From Streptomyces sp. NBS 14/10 (GTDB lineage: Bacteria; Actinomycetota; Actinomycetes; Streptomycetales; Streptomycetaceae): DNA of 64,000 nt. The position numbers and the translations under genes are program-made. Below are positions 54,751 to 64,000 of this stretch, piece after piece; positions within the stretch are counted from its first letter, which is position 1, and each line of letters begins with the position of its first letter. The stretch covers positions 49,796 through 113,795 of the forward strand of contig NZ_NCSM01000020.1 in the NCBI RefSeq assembly GCF_002224125.1. Direction: 5' to 3'. The notes under the pieces were generated by a model that was not told the origin of the DNA, ran no database searches, and was given only the letters and a program-made list of their open reading frames with translations.

Positions 54751-55341
54751 ATGCATCCCGAACTATCCCCTGAAGGAGCCGCCTATCTGTTGTTCGATTG
54801 GGACGGCACACTGGTTGATAGCCAGTTGGCGAACTACCGCGCCATGGCCGCCACTCTTGCTGCGGAGCAGATCGACCTGGAACAACAGTGGTTCGATGCC
54901 CGCACCGGCCTGTCCTCGGCTGATTTGATCGAAACCCTCGCCACCGAACGCTTTTTGCAGTTGCCCCGCCCCGTCTCCGAACTCGTCGCCGAGTGTGACA
55001 CCCACTACCTGCGCGACGCCCATACTGTGCGCCCTCACCCGTCGATCCAGGCCGTGGTAGAACGCGCAGCAGGCAGTATCCCCATGGCCATCGCTTCGGG
55101 TAGCACCCGTTCCATGATCGATGCGGTACTTTTCCATCAGCCGTTCCGCGATGCCTTCGATCTCGTCGTCACCCGCGACGATGTTGAGCGAGGAAAGCCC
55201 GCCCCGGACATCTTCCTGACCGCCGCAGCGAAACTCGGCGCCGCTCCGTCGGACTGCCTGGTGTACGAAGACAGCGACGAAGGCATAGCTGCAGCTAACG
55301 CTGCGGGCATGCGCGTCATCGACGTCCGCCCCTATCGCTGA
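54751..55341 (+). CDS. HAD-superfamily sugar-phosphate phosphatase
   Basis: ATG 54751 follows AAGGAG at 5 bases and gives 196 residues. HAD motifs are LLFDWDGTLVDSQ, PMAIASGSTRSMI, DVERGKPAPDIFLTAA and CLVYEDSDEGIAAA. It resembles phosphoglycolate phosphatase or beta-phosphoglucomutase-type enzymes (YqaB-like). It stands alone between IS remnants and may belong functionally to the sugar island to its left. Confidence 0.85.
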   Translation: MHPELSPEGAAYLLFDWDGTLVDSQLANYRAMAATLAAEQIDLEQQWFDARTGLSSADLIETLATERFLQLPRPVSELVAECDTHYLRDAHTVRPHPSIQAVVERAAGSIPMAIASGSTRSMIDAVLFHQPFRDAFDLVVTRDDVERGKPAPDIFLTAAAKLGAAPSDCLVYEDSDEGIAAANAAGMRVIDVRPYR

Positions 55342-56690
55342 CCTCGCGCGGTCGGCGGCCTCGGGGCTGCGGAGCCTGGCCTAGACATCTCACGACACCA
55401 ACGTGTCAAGCGGTAGTGGCCAGTTCGGAGGGAGACGCGACGTGTTCGTCGAACAGTTCGCCGGTCTGGAGGCAGTGGTGGAGCTGCCTGATCATGCCGG
55501 AACCGCCGGGCGCTCAACGGCTCCATCGGGCTCTTCGTGCCCAGGCAGGCAATCAGGCAACGTTGCGCGCTCTACATGCGTAAGGGAGAACCTGCGCTAC
55601 GCGGGCGCGAGGGACGGCGGCGTCGACCACCGGCGGCTCACCTTTCCCTGTGGGCAGGTGACCTCGTTTGCGGCCCAGTTGATTGCGAAGGCTTCACGGT
55701 GGAACACCGTGCCCTTGCGGGACTGCCGGGTGCTCCTGGCCCGGATCGGCCCGGCCAGGCCGACACCGTGTTCGGGGGCGACCTGCTGTTTCAGTGCGAC
55801 GGAGAGGTAGTCGCCGTCGACGAAGTGCTCCTTCGACAGCAGGTTCCGATGGTCCAGCTGGGCCGGGATGCCGGGAGGGCCTTGGTGTCGTGGACGGCGG
55901 CCTTGGCGGTGGTCACGTCGGTGATCACGCTCGGTGTGTCCGGGGCACAGGTCTCGGTGACGTGCGCCAGGAAGCCCTTCCAGCGTGTCTCGCCCCGGCG
56001 CACGTAGCGGGCACTCACGTCGTAGGGCGAGACGATGGCGACGGCCGAGGGAGGCAGGCCGGCGTTCTCGACCAGCTCGTGCGGTGCCCGGCGGGCGAGC
56101 TCTTCGAGGGCGGCGCGCATGGCCTCGGTGACCAGCTCCAGGCGGGTCAGGTCCCGCACCGCGGCCAGGGCGTGGGTGGAGTCGGTGCTGCCGCCCGCGT
56201 TCTCGGACCAGGCCGATGGCCCGGATCTTCTCCAGCGCGAGGTCCAGCAACTTGTCGGCCCGGCCCTCCTCGGCCAGGCGCTCACGGAAGTCCGCGAGAA
56301 CGCTGTGGTGGAAGCCGGGGTCCTCCAGCTCCATGCCCATCGCGTATTTGAAGTCGATGCGGTTCCGCACCGACTCGGCGGCCTGCCGGTCGGACAGCTC
56401 CAGCAGGAACTGCAAGACCGACACGGTCGCCAACTGGGCAGGTGACAGGCCCGGCTTGCCGTCCCTGGGACACCACTCCTCGAAGTCCTCATCGCTCCAA
56501 AGACGTTGAGATCGCGGATGGCCATGGCTGTAGTGCCCCTGGGGCTGCTCGCTCGGGCGACCCGCACGGTCAGCTCGGGGATCACGCAGTCAGCACGAGG
56601 GCGAACACACAGGGGGCCTCCGAGTCGCGGGGCGCCAACCGTCCCACCCGCACAGATCACCGAGCCCACGGTTCCCGGCACGGCCACCAC
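55342..56690 (-). pseudogene. IS1182-family transposase remnant
   Basis: On the minus strand VSVLQFLLELSDRQAAESVR, RIDFKYAMGMELEDPGFHHS and VLADFRERLAEEGRADKL are the IS1182 N-terminal signature. The upstream start region (ELTVRVARASSPRG) is out of frame, and later parts (FHREAFAINWAANEVTCPQG) come after further frame changes. The left portion, 55342-55596, shows no recognisable coding. Confidence 0.7.
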
Positions 56691-56899
56691 GAACGAGTGA
56701 AGGCGATCGACACTCCAGCCACTTCAGTCACATGGACGACGGCAGGCACGAACGAAGCGTTCGCCCAACGGTCACCAGCGCATCGCCACCGCCACCAGAA
56801 GGCTCGCTGACCCACCTGTGAAGCCCTGAACAGGGGAAACGCATCGCTTCACCAGCACGTTGACCACCCCGGACGACTCCGAATTTCAAGATCCCCGAC

Positions 56900-57140
56900 T
56901 GTGAGGATGCGGGAGGCACCGCTCGGGGGTCTGACCCGATCCCCGATTGACGCTCCGGCTGTCCTCACTCTGAATCGTCGGCCTTCCGGGCGGTGCTGTT
57001 GCGCGTACCGGCTCGGCTACCAGGAGCTCGGCGCCGACTGGCACCGCCGCCACCTCGATGCCGCCCGCAAGACCCGCGATCTCGTCTGCCAGCTCCAGGC
57101 CCTCGGCCACCAAGTCGCCCTCGCGCCAGCGTCAGCCTGA
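56900..57140 (+). pseudogene. Possible transposase C-terminal fragment
   Basis: The plus strand reads LGYQELGADWHRRHLDAARK and then LQALGHQVALAPASA, similar to C-terminal tails of actinobacterial transposases. Family assignment is uncertain. The bases 56691-56899 hold nothing recognisable. Confidence 0.35.
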
Positions 57141-57299
57141 CCGCCCGTCTCACCGTCATCCGGTCCACAAGCGGCGCGGATGCTGCCGCCTGCCCTCCCG
57201 AAGATCAATTTTCCGTTCAGCTTCAGCGTCAGCTTCTCAGCGGCCTCGGCCCCATCGCCGTGTCGTTCTGGCGCTGCGCCGCCGCCGTCTGATCGCCCA

Positions 57300-57996
57300 A
57301 TGCTTCTGCCAACCTGCCGCCGACCGGCCTACGTGATGCCGACGCACCACCGTACTCACCGGCGTCGCCCTGGCGACTTACCAGACGGCCTACTTCGGCA
57401 CCGTCCAGGATGCCGGCCTCGCCCTCGGCGCCATGGTCACTCTCGGCGCGGGCCCGATCCTGGTAAGCATCGGGGCGCACGTCCTCCTGGACGAGCGACT
57501 CACCAAGCGCGGCGACACCGCGATCGGGATCGCGCTGCTCGGCCTGCTGTTTCCGGTCGCTCGCCCCGTCCCCGGCCTCTGGTGGGCATCACGCTCGCTC
57601 TGCTCTCCGCCGTCAGCTACAGCGCCGTCGCCTTGCGGGCCTGCTCCACTGGGAACGCGACCACAGACGCGGCCACGCGGCCACCTGGAGTGTCGGGGCC
57701 TGTGTCTGCTGCCCTGGGCGCTTGCTCAAGGGGCCTGGCCCCGCGTTGAACATGGCGCCGAGGCGCGTGGGCTGGCTCATCTTCCTCGGCGTCGTGCCGA
57801 CCTTGCTTGCCTACCGCTGGTACCTCAACGGGCTGACCACAGTCCGAGTACTGCCGCGGTCGTGCTTGTGCTCCTCGAGCCCGCCACAGCCACGGCCCCC
57901 GCAGTCGTGCTGGGCGAGCGGATCAGCACCACTCTGGTCCTGGGGTCTGCCCTGTTGCTGACAGCCATCGCCGTCCCGGTGCGCGACCGGTCATGA
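57300..57996 (+). pseudogene. EamA/DMT-family transporter, broken by frameshifts
   Basis: GLALGAMVTLGAGPILVSIG and DERLTKRGDTAIGIALLGLL are clear EamA motifs. WLIFLGVVPTLLAYRWYLNG continues in a second frame, and VLLEPATATAPAVVLGERIS in the first frame again. At least two frame changes and a missing N-terminus indicate a pseudogene of a ten-helix metabolite exporter. Confidence 0.7.
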
Positions 57997-58002
57997 ACTC
58001 CT

Positions 58003-58033
58003 GGCCCTCGCCTGCGCTCGGCGAGCGAGGGCC
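58003..58033. terminator. Hairpin terminator after the EamA remnant
   Basis: GGCCCTCGC (58003-58011) and GCGAGGGCC (58025-58033) form a perfect 9-bp stem starting 6 bases past the last stop. Confidence 0.6.
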
Positions 58034-58761
58034 ACTCACCCGAACTGATCCACAAGTCTTGACAATTGCTCCCGCCCGCCCTGATCCACCGGACACCCTA
58101 GAGGGGAGGAGAGGAGCCGGCTCTCACCCGCCCAGGACACCAGGCCAAGCAGCCTGGTGTCCGTGAGGTTCTGTATCCGTCGACCCTGCTGCGCGCTACA
58201 ACGCACCCGGCCCTCGTGCCGTCCTCCGACCACAGCCCGCAGAGGTTCGGTTCAGCTCGTCTTAACTCTTTACTTTTCGCATTGGCTCGCTTAAGTTCAG
58301 GTTACCCAGGCTGTGAAGGCATCCTGCTACCCAGGGAGCCCTGCAGCTCTTAGGGGGGTCGGCCCCTCACGGTGGATGGCTGGCCACTCCAGTGACTCAT
58401 GCCTGATCTAGGGTGGAAGATGCAAGCGTCGGCCTTCTTAATGAGCTGCTGATCGTTTCAGACTCGAAGTACCGCGACCGGCGTGGAGACAGGAAGATTT
58501 CTGGTGCTGTCATGATCGGTAGAGAAACTCTGCGGACGACCTTTTCGGGTTGAAAAGGCGGCGCAACTCGGAGCCCACCGATCATCGACAGACGCCACCG
58601 AGTGGTTGCCATCTCCCGTCTGGCTCAACAAGCCGCCGTCGCCACGTCGAATCGCTCGTGACTGTATGTAATACCGTGAACGCGCTTTGCGTGCGACGCC
58701 TCGCCCCCGGCTGAATCAACACACTAGCAACCCGCCGCACCTGGACATGGAGAGCACCATT
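58034..58761. other. Long upstream region of the permease gene
   Basis: The 728 bases hold no convincing coding sequence. An AT-richer stretch around 58260-58310 could hold a promoter, but no clear -35/-10 pair was found. Confidence 0.4.
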
Positions 58762-60198
58762 ATGCCCATGGGTCCCGTTAATATGCCCGCACATGATCAA
58801 TCCCCAGAGGCAAGCGCCCGAGGGTTCAGGCGGTCAATCGGACTTTTTCCTGCCGTTGCGATCAACATGACCCAGATGTGCGGTATTGGTCCGTTCATTA
58901 CGATCCCGGCGATGATCGCCGCGATGAATGGACCGCAGGCCATCTTCGGCTGGGTGGTCGGAGCAGCCCTCGCTATGGCGGACGGTCTTATCTGGGCTGA
59001 GTTGGGCGCGGCGATGCCTGGCGCCGGCGGCACCTATGTGTATCTGCGCGAGGCTTTCCAGTATCGGAGTGGGCGACTGATGCCCTTCCTCTTCGTTTGG
59101 ACTGCTATCCTTGCGATCCCGCTGACCTTGTCAACGGGGCTTATCGGATTCGTGCAGTATCTCGGATACTTCCTGCCGAATCTGTCTTGGCTGCATATGC
59201 ATGTCCTGGCGGTTCTTCTCGGGGTGGCGGTCATCTTTGCGATCTACCGAAAGGTTGATTCGGTAAAAAGAATAACCATGGTCTTGTGGATAGTGATGCT
59301 ACTTGCTGTCGCGTTCACTATAGGGGCATCATTCACTGATTTCCACGCCAACTTGGCATTCGAGTATCCGCCTGGCGCGTTTGGTTTCACATCATTTTTC
59401 TCCGGCCTCGGATCGGGTCTTATTATCGCCGTCTACGACTATCTCGGATACAACACAACCGCTTATATGGGTGAGGAATTGAAGGAACCCGGCCGAGTCA
59501 TTCCCCGCTCAATCATTATTGCGATTCTCGGCATGATGGCGATCTACCTTCCAATGAACCTTGGAGTCATCGGCACTGTTCCCTGGAAAGAGGCAGAGCA
59601 TTCGAATTCGGTAGCAACTCTGGTTGTCACCCAGAACTGGGGACACACTGCCGCAGGGATCGTAACCGTCCTCATCCTTATCGCAGCCTTTGCGTCCATT
59701 GCCATGGGTTTGCTCGGTGGCTGCCGTGTGCCCTACAATGCGGCACAGGATGGAGTATTCTTCAAGTTTTTCGGAAGATTGCATCCCAAGCACGGCTTCC
59801 CGCACGTTGCCCTGCTAATCATGGGAGCCATCATGATCTTCTGCTCCTTCTTTGATTTTACGACTGCGATCAGCATGCTCGTTTCCGTGACCATCCTCAT
59901 CCAGGCATTGGCGCAAGTAGCCGCCGTTAGCATACTGCGCCGTCGGCAGCCCGGCCTGAAGAGGCCATATAAGCAGTGGTTGTACCCGGTACCGAGCATT
60001 TTGGCGCTTATTGGATGGGTCTATGTATACAGCTCGGTCGATAGATTCTCTATCTACATGTCGATCGCATGGGTGATTGGCGGCATTGCCTTCTTCGCGA
60101 TCTGGGCTAGCGTTACGCGCATCTGGCCGTTTGGTCCTAGGGAAATCCGTGAAGCGTATCTGGACACGCAGTCTTCTTCTTCGCCCCCCATGAAATGA
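58762..60198 (+). CDS. APC-superfamily amino acid/polyamine permease
   Basis: ATG 58762 has GGAG upstream at 9 bases and gives 478 residues; ATG 58747 is an alternative. About twelve hydrophobic segments are visible, beginning IGLFPAVAINMTQMCGIGPF, the conserved APC helix 1 with the unwound GxGxF-like motif. GAAMPGAGGTYVYLREAF and YNTTAYMGEELKEPGRVIPR match helix 2/3 and helix 6-7 consensus. It should import an amino acid or amine using an ion gradient. GC is lower than in neighbouring genes. It is followed by the NagB-like gene on the same strand. Confidence 0.88.
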   Translation: MPMGPVNMPAHDQSPEASARGFRRSIGLFPAVAINMTQMCGIGPFITIPAMIAAMNGPQAIFGWVVGAALAMADGLIWAELGAAMPGAGGTYVYLREAFQYRSGRLMPFLFVWTAILAIPLTLSTGLIGFVQYLGYFLPNLSWLHMHVLAVLLGVAVIFAIYRKVDSVKRITMVLWIVMLLAVAFTIGASFTDFHANLAFEYPPGAFGFTSFFSGLGSGLIIAVYDYLGYNTTAYMGEELKEPGRVIPRSIIIAILGMMAIYLPMNLGVIGTVPWKEAEHSNSVATLVVTQNWGHTAAGIVTVLILIAAFASIAMGLLGGCRVPYNAAQDGVFFKFFGRLHPKHGFPHVALLIMGAIMIFCSFFDFTTAISMLVSVTILIQALAQVAAVSILRRRQPGLKRPYKQWLYPVPSILALIGWVYVYSSVDRFSIYMSIAWVIGGIAFFAIWASVTRIWPFGPREIREAYLDTQSSSSPPMK

Positions 60199-60588
60199 TC
60201 GCTACGGTCACACAGGACAGAGAGCTTATCGGCGACCGCCGCCCCCGTTCACGGAATGGGTGCAACAGCCTCCGCGTCCGATTGGCAGCCAGTCCACCTT
60301 CCATCCGCTGTGAACTGGCCAGAAGGCGGTCTAAGGTACCGTCGTGGCCGCACCTCCAGGGGGACGGTCTGCCAAGGGCCGAAGTGCTCGGGAGGGTCCT
60401 GCCAGGGCGCATGGGGTCGAGAAGACATTGCCTTCCAGCACTGGGCGGTGATCCCGCCGCCGACCATGGGTCGGCTCGCCGATGGAGGCGCGATCACCGC
60501 CTACCCCACATCATGGATCTCAGACACAGGCCTGCATGTGTTCGACCTCGGCCTGCTCCTCACCACCTCACTCCAAGGAGAATAGTGA
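60199..60588 (+). other. Intergenic region with a doubtful small reading frame
   Basis: A frame of about 109 residues (60256-60585) ends within the ribosome site of the next gene. It contains YPTSWISDTGLHVFDLGLLL but no recognised domain. It may be the tail of a decayed gene. Confidence 0.3.
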
Positions 60589-61502
60589 TGACCTTCCCCC
60601 ATGCCTTGGCCAGCTTTCTACCCTTCCAAGACAAAGATGCCTGCGCTGCTGCACGCGCTATCCCGCGCAGCAGGTTCACCGCTCACCGCAATCCGGAGTT
60701 CAGGATCCGAATCTCCACGGACCGCGACGAGCAAGCTCGGAACTTCGCAGATGCCATCGTGGACGCGATCGTCAAGGCGCGCGCCGAAAACAGGAAGTGT
60801 GTGCTCATCCTGCCCGCTGGGCCGATGACTCAGTACGTCCATGCCGCACGGCGGATCAACAGCGAGAAAATCGACCTCAAGCATCTTGTCACATTCAATA
60901 TGGACGAGTATGCCGACGAAGACGGCCGGACGGCACCGGCGAGCTGGCCCGGGTCGTTCCAGTACGCCATGCGCAAGCAATTCTTCGACCTCATCGACCC
61001 ACGACTGCTCCCCAAACCAGAGAACGTCCACTTCCCCAGCAGTGACAACATCGGGCACTACTCTCAGCTGATCCAGGACGCAGGTGACGCCGATGTGTGC
61101 TTCGGTGGGGTCGGCTGGAGCGGGCACATCGCGTTCTGGGAACCACAGCTGGGGTTCGAGTTCGGTGACCTGGCTGAGTTTGCCGCCGCACCAGCGCGCG
61201 CCGTCGAACTCCATCCGATGACCATCATGCAGAACGCGCTGCACTCGTTCAGCGGTGACTGGTCCGCTGTCCCGCCGCGGGCAGTCACAATCGGGCCGCG
61301 TGACATCCTCAGTGCACGCCACCGATCCTTCTGGCTCGAGGGCAGTTACGGCCCGGATGGGGCCTACCAGCGCTTTATTGCCCGCCTCGCCGCGCACGGT
61401 CCGGTGACACCGCTGGTCCCCGCCTCGATCCTACAGACCGTTCCTACAGATTACACGGTGCTCAGTGAGATAGCCGATGATGTCATGACCTGCATCACCT
61501 GA
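60589..61502 (+). CDS. Glucosamine-6-phosphate deaminase/isomerase-like protein
   Basis: ATG 60589 follows AAGGAG at 6 bases and gives 304 residues. NagB-fold signatures are LILPAGPMTQYVHAARRI (phosphate loop), TFNMDEYADEDG, GGVGWSGHIAFWEP (the NagB GxxGHIAFNEP motif with Trp for Asn) and RAVTIGPRDIL. It would convert an amino sugar phosphate to the ketose phosphate and ammonia, or act as an isomerase. It may form an operon with the permease 390 bases upstream. Confidence 0.85.
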
Positions 61503-62110
61503 AGCCCGACTGGTGACGGGATCTCCCCTCGTATTGCTTCGCAGTTGCCTCGGGTAGGCAGTCTCCTGTGGTCACTGGGCGGACCAATGAAGCATGCCTG
61601 CGATGGGGAGTCTGGTCGGATCGCGGTCTTCCCGTAGCGGGTTGCGATCCCGTACAGGTCTGTCTTCAAGCGATTGGTCGGAGGCCGTGCGGCGAGGTGC
61701 CTATTTCGAGGCAGGTCCTTGCCGCACGGCCCCTCCCGACTTGTCCATGGACAAGTGGGACGTCCGGGGGAGGGGTCAGTTCAGGCTCGAATACGCCCTT
61801 GCGGACCGTCGTCTCACTCACCGCAGCCGCCCGCGCGACTGCCCTGATACCGCCATGCCCCAGCACTCATGAGCAGTTGCCGCTGTCGCTCGTCCAAGTG
61901 CCGAAACAACACTCCGCACTTCACAGCAAGTTGGCCGCAGGTCTCGTCCTGGATATGCATACCACCGTTGATTCTCTGCAAGCCCTTAGCCTGTGCGTTT
62001 CACTTGCGGCGGTGTCCGAGTCTTGATCGGAAAAGCGAAAGTGCCTTCTGAACTGGGATGATGAGGCTTGTCTAAGGTCTCTGTCATCACAGCAGGAAGG
62101 TACTTTCTGC
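61503..62110 (-). pseudogene. ISAzo13-like (and possible IS5-like) transposase remnants
   Basis: On the minus strand RHLDERQRQLL and, after a frame change, LGHGGIRAVARAAAVSETTV with RKGVFEPE match the ISAzo13 N-terminus (about 61930-61780). Further on, DLYGIATRYGKTA resembles the C-terminus of IS5-type transposases. No complete gene exists here. Confidence 0.55.
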
Positions 62111-62775
62111 GTGCACCTTACCCGGTCGCGTCCCAAGCTCGTCGTGTCGGCCGACGGTCACGGAGTGGTCAGCCACGCCGGATCCCGCCTGCTGGCCGAC
62201 CTCTCCCCTATCACCGGCCTGACCAGTGCCTTCACGGACGCACTGCGCCAGCTGCGACCGCGTGGTACCGGACACGACCCCGGCCGGATCGCGGTCGATC
62301 TCGCGGTCATGCTCGCCGACGGTGGCGCGGAAATAGCGGACCTGGCCCTGCTGCGCGACCAGACAGAGGTGTTCGGTCCCGTCGCCTCCACGCCGACCGC
62401 CTGGCGCCTGCTGGCCGGCAGGTCTGGCATCCCGCACTCGAACAGGACGGCGCCCTGCGTCAGGGCGCGGAGGTCTCCGATCTGACCGGCGTGATCGACC
62501 TGGCCGGCTACCCGGACGGCACGCGGGTCATCGTGCGGCGAGAGCGTCCGCACCCCGGTGCCCAGCTGTCCCTGTTCGACCTGGACGAGGGAATGCGCCA
62601 CCAGGTCTTCCTCACCGACACCCCCTACGGCCAGGGCTCCTTACAGCACTTGGAGGTCCGCCACCGCGCACACGTCCGCGTCGAAGACCGCATCCGCAGC
62701 GGCAAGACCACCGGTTTCAGCACGACCTGGCTCGGCCCCCCGCAAGCCGGCTCGGTGAAGCCGGATACCCCCGAC
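62111..62775 (+). pseudogene. IS1380-family transposase with internal deletion and frameshift
   Basis: From GTG 62111 the frame reads PKLVVSADGHGVVSHAGSRL, then DPGRIAVDLAVMLADGGAEI, typical of IS1380. After WRLLAG the central DDE part is missing and coding resumes in another frame (DGTRVIVRRERPHPGAQLS, LFDLDEGMRHQVFLTDTP, HARVEDRIR-type HVRVEDRIRSGKTTGF). It joins IS4-like sequence near 62700-62763. Confidence 0.75.
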
Positions 62776-63875
62776 TGATGCTGATGACATTGTGCGAGCC
62801 CGGCACCCGCGGTCTGATCGCAGCAGCCTTCGGCCCTGTCGCCCGAGGCGAAACGTACTACGCACAGCAGCTGGCCTCGGATCTGACCCCGGACATGCTG
62901 CTCCTGGCGGACCGCGCCTTCCACACCAACGATCTGCTCGCGCAGGTCGCCGACCGCGGCGCGCAGTTCCTGGTGCGATGCACCAGCCGCCGCCACCCGC
63001 CCGTCCTGACCCTGTTGCCCGACGGCTCCTACCTCACGCGCATCGCCGGCCTGGTCCTGCGCGTCATCGAAGCCGAGCTCCGCACACGCACTGCCGACGG
63101 CAGCACCTTCGGCGAGACCTACCGTCTGCTGACCACGCTCACCGACCACCGCACCGACCCCGCCCACCGGCTCGTCCGCCTCTACCACGAGCGCTGGGAG
63201 ATCGAGTGCGCTTACCTGGCACTGCGCCACACGCTCCTCAAAGGCCGCGTCCTGCGCTCGAAGGATCCCGTCGGCCTCACCCAGGAGCTATGGGGCCTGC
63301 TCACCCTCTACCAGGCCCTGCGATCGGTCATGGTCACGGCCGTGGAGACCCGGACGGGGACCGACCCCGACCGTGCTGCCTTCATCATCGCCCTGGAGGC
63401 CGCCCGCGACACAGTCGCCCTCATCGCCCGCCCGATGTCGGCCCCCGGCCCCCAGGCCAACCTGGTCGGACACATAGGAACCCGGCTCCTGCGTGCCTTG
63501 CTCCCCCAACGCCGTCCGTGGGCCTCCGCCCGCGTGGCGAAGCGCGGCATCTCCCGCTACCACACCTGGAACCACGATCAACGCCCCCGCGCCAGCACCT
63601 CCATCACTGCCATCGACATCACCGTCCAGGCGCCTACCCTCCCGACGGAACAGGATCCGGCCCGGAAGCCATCCAGCCCCTGGGAACACCTGTGCCAGAT
63701 CCTTGCCGCGAACGCCAACCAACCCATGCACGCGCGCGACCTCGCCAATCACATGGGACTCACGGCGTCCCGAGCCCGCAAGAACCTCACCTCCCAGCTC
63801 TGCCTATGGACTCGCCACAGCCTGCTGACCCGTACCGCACCGAGCACCTCAAGATCACGCTGCCCGACACCTTGA
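62763..63875 (+). pseudogene. N-truncated IS4-family transposase
   Basis: The frame enters from GYPRLMLMTLCEPGTRGLI. ADRAFHTNDLLAQV, a catalytic Asp region, and YHERWEIECAYLALRH (YREK-type) are intact. RRPWASARVAKRGISRYHTW is a typical C-terminal segment. The N-terminal third is replaced by the IS1380 fragment, so no full transposase can be made, although about 366 residues remain open. Confidence 0.75.
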
Positions 63876-63899
63876 CACCATCTCCGGGTCCTTAACTCC

Positions 63900-64000
63900 G
63901 CGGCATTGGGCGATCACCAGCCAGGTCCAGCGATCGGCCGCCTGCGGGCTCCGCAACCGCGGCCTCGTCCAGCCCAGTGTCTGCTTGAACAGGCGAAATG
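63900..64000 (-). pseudogene. IS4-like transposase fragment at the window edge
   Basis: The minus strand reads FRLFKQTLGWTRPRLRSPQA and DRWTWLVIAQC, the same family as the transposase at 53252-54133. It extends beyond the window, so completeness is unknown. Confidence 0.65.

Noticed and set aside
62792..63895. Alternative long frame over the IS4-like transposase
   Set aside because: It consists of low-complexity Pro/Arg/His sequence, while the overlapping frame carries YHERWEIE and other IS4 motifs.

Overview
The window is GC-rich DNA with Streptomyces-type codon use. It has overlapping GTGA/ATGA stop-starts, GTG starts, rare TTA codons, and gene families typical of Streptomyces chromosome arms or large linear plasmids. 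The left part (1-8435) resembles a plasmid or integrative-element module. It holds an HTH protein running off the edge, an IS605-type element coding only TnpB with terminal hairpins, a divergent pair (Cys/His-rich protein and XRE regulator) around a strong inverted repeat, a DUF6083-like protein, a SLOG/DUF2493 protein and a RecD2-like helicase. A solitary P-loop NTPase with helical repeats (8820-10679) follows.

The centre (about 11092-35108) looks like a biosynthetic cluster with no PKS, NRPS or aminotransferase. A minus-strand operon (23696 down to 16194) encodes a HAD phosphatase, two TIM-barrel sugar isomerases, a UDP-glucuronate decarboxylase, two family-2 glycosyltransferases, a Gfo/Idh/MocA oxidoreductase and an RmlD-like reductase. 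Below it lie a fused ABC exporter and a DeoR regulator. Divergent from it, a plus-strand operon encodes UDP-glucose dehydrogenase, a 3-dehydroquinate-synthase-like cyclase, a GlcNAc-kinase-like sugar kinase, a second Gfo/Idh/MocA enzyme, a third glycosyltransferase and a radical SAM protein. Next comes a TTA-codon-rich block: a LicD-type phosphotransferase, a fused cytidylyltransferase-SDR resembling CDP-ribitol synthase (Acs1/Bcs1), a 75-85 aa unknown protein and an APH-like kinase. My reading is a pseudo-oligosaccharide containing a cyclitol and a uronate- or pentose-derived sugar, carrying a polyol-phosphate (probably ribitol-phosphate) group, exported by the fused ABC protein. The product is not identified.

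From 35.2 to 45.1 kb there are pseudogenes and insertion-sequence remains: a sigma-factor gene cut by an IS and carrying an internal stop, plus IS481/IS3-like, IS701-like and IS4-like pieces. They flank an overlapping acs-adk pair and a divergent GAF-LuxR regulator.

From 45.3 to 53.2 kb is a carbohydrate-metabolism island: DeoR regulator, hydrolase, isomerase, Gfo/Idh/MocA enzyme and ROK kinase, divergent from a RPE-like epimerase, a zinc alcohol dehydrogenase and an AGE-family epimerase. A pair of near-identical inverted 16-bp sites lies in the divergent promoter. The right end is mostly decayed transposases (IS110, IS1182, ISAzo13, IS1380, IS4 types) and an EamA pseudogene. A few intact genes sit among them: a HAD phosphatase, an APC permease and a NagB-like deaminase/isomerase.
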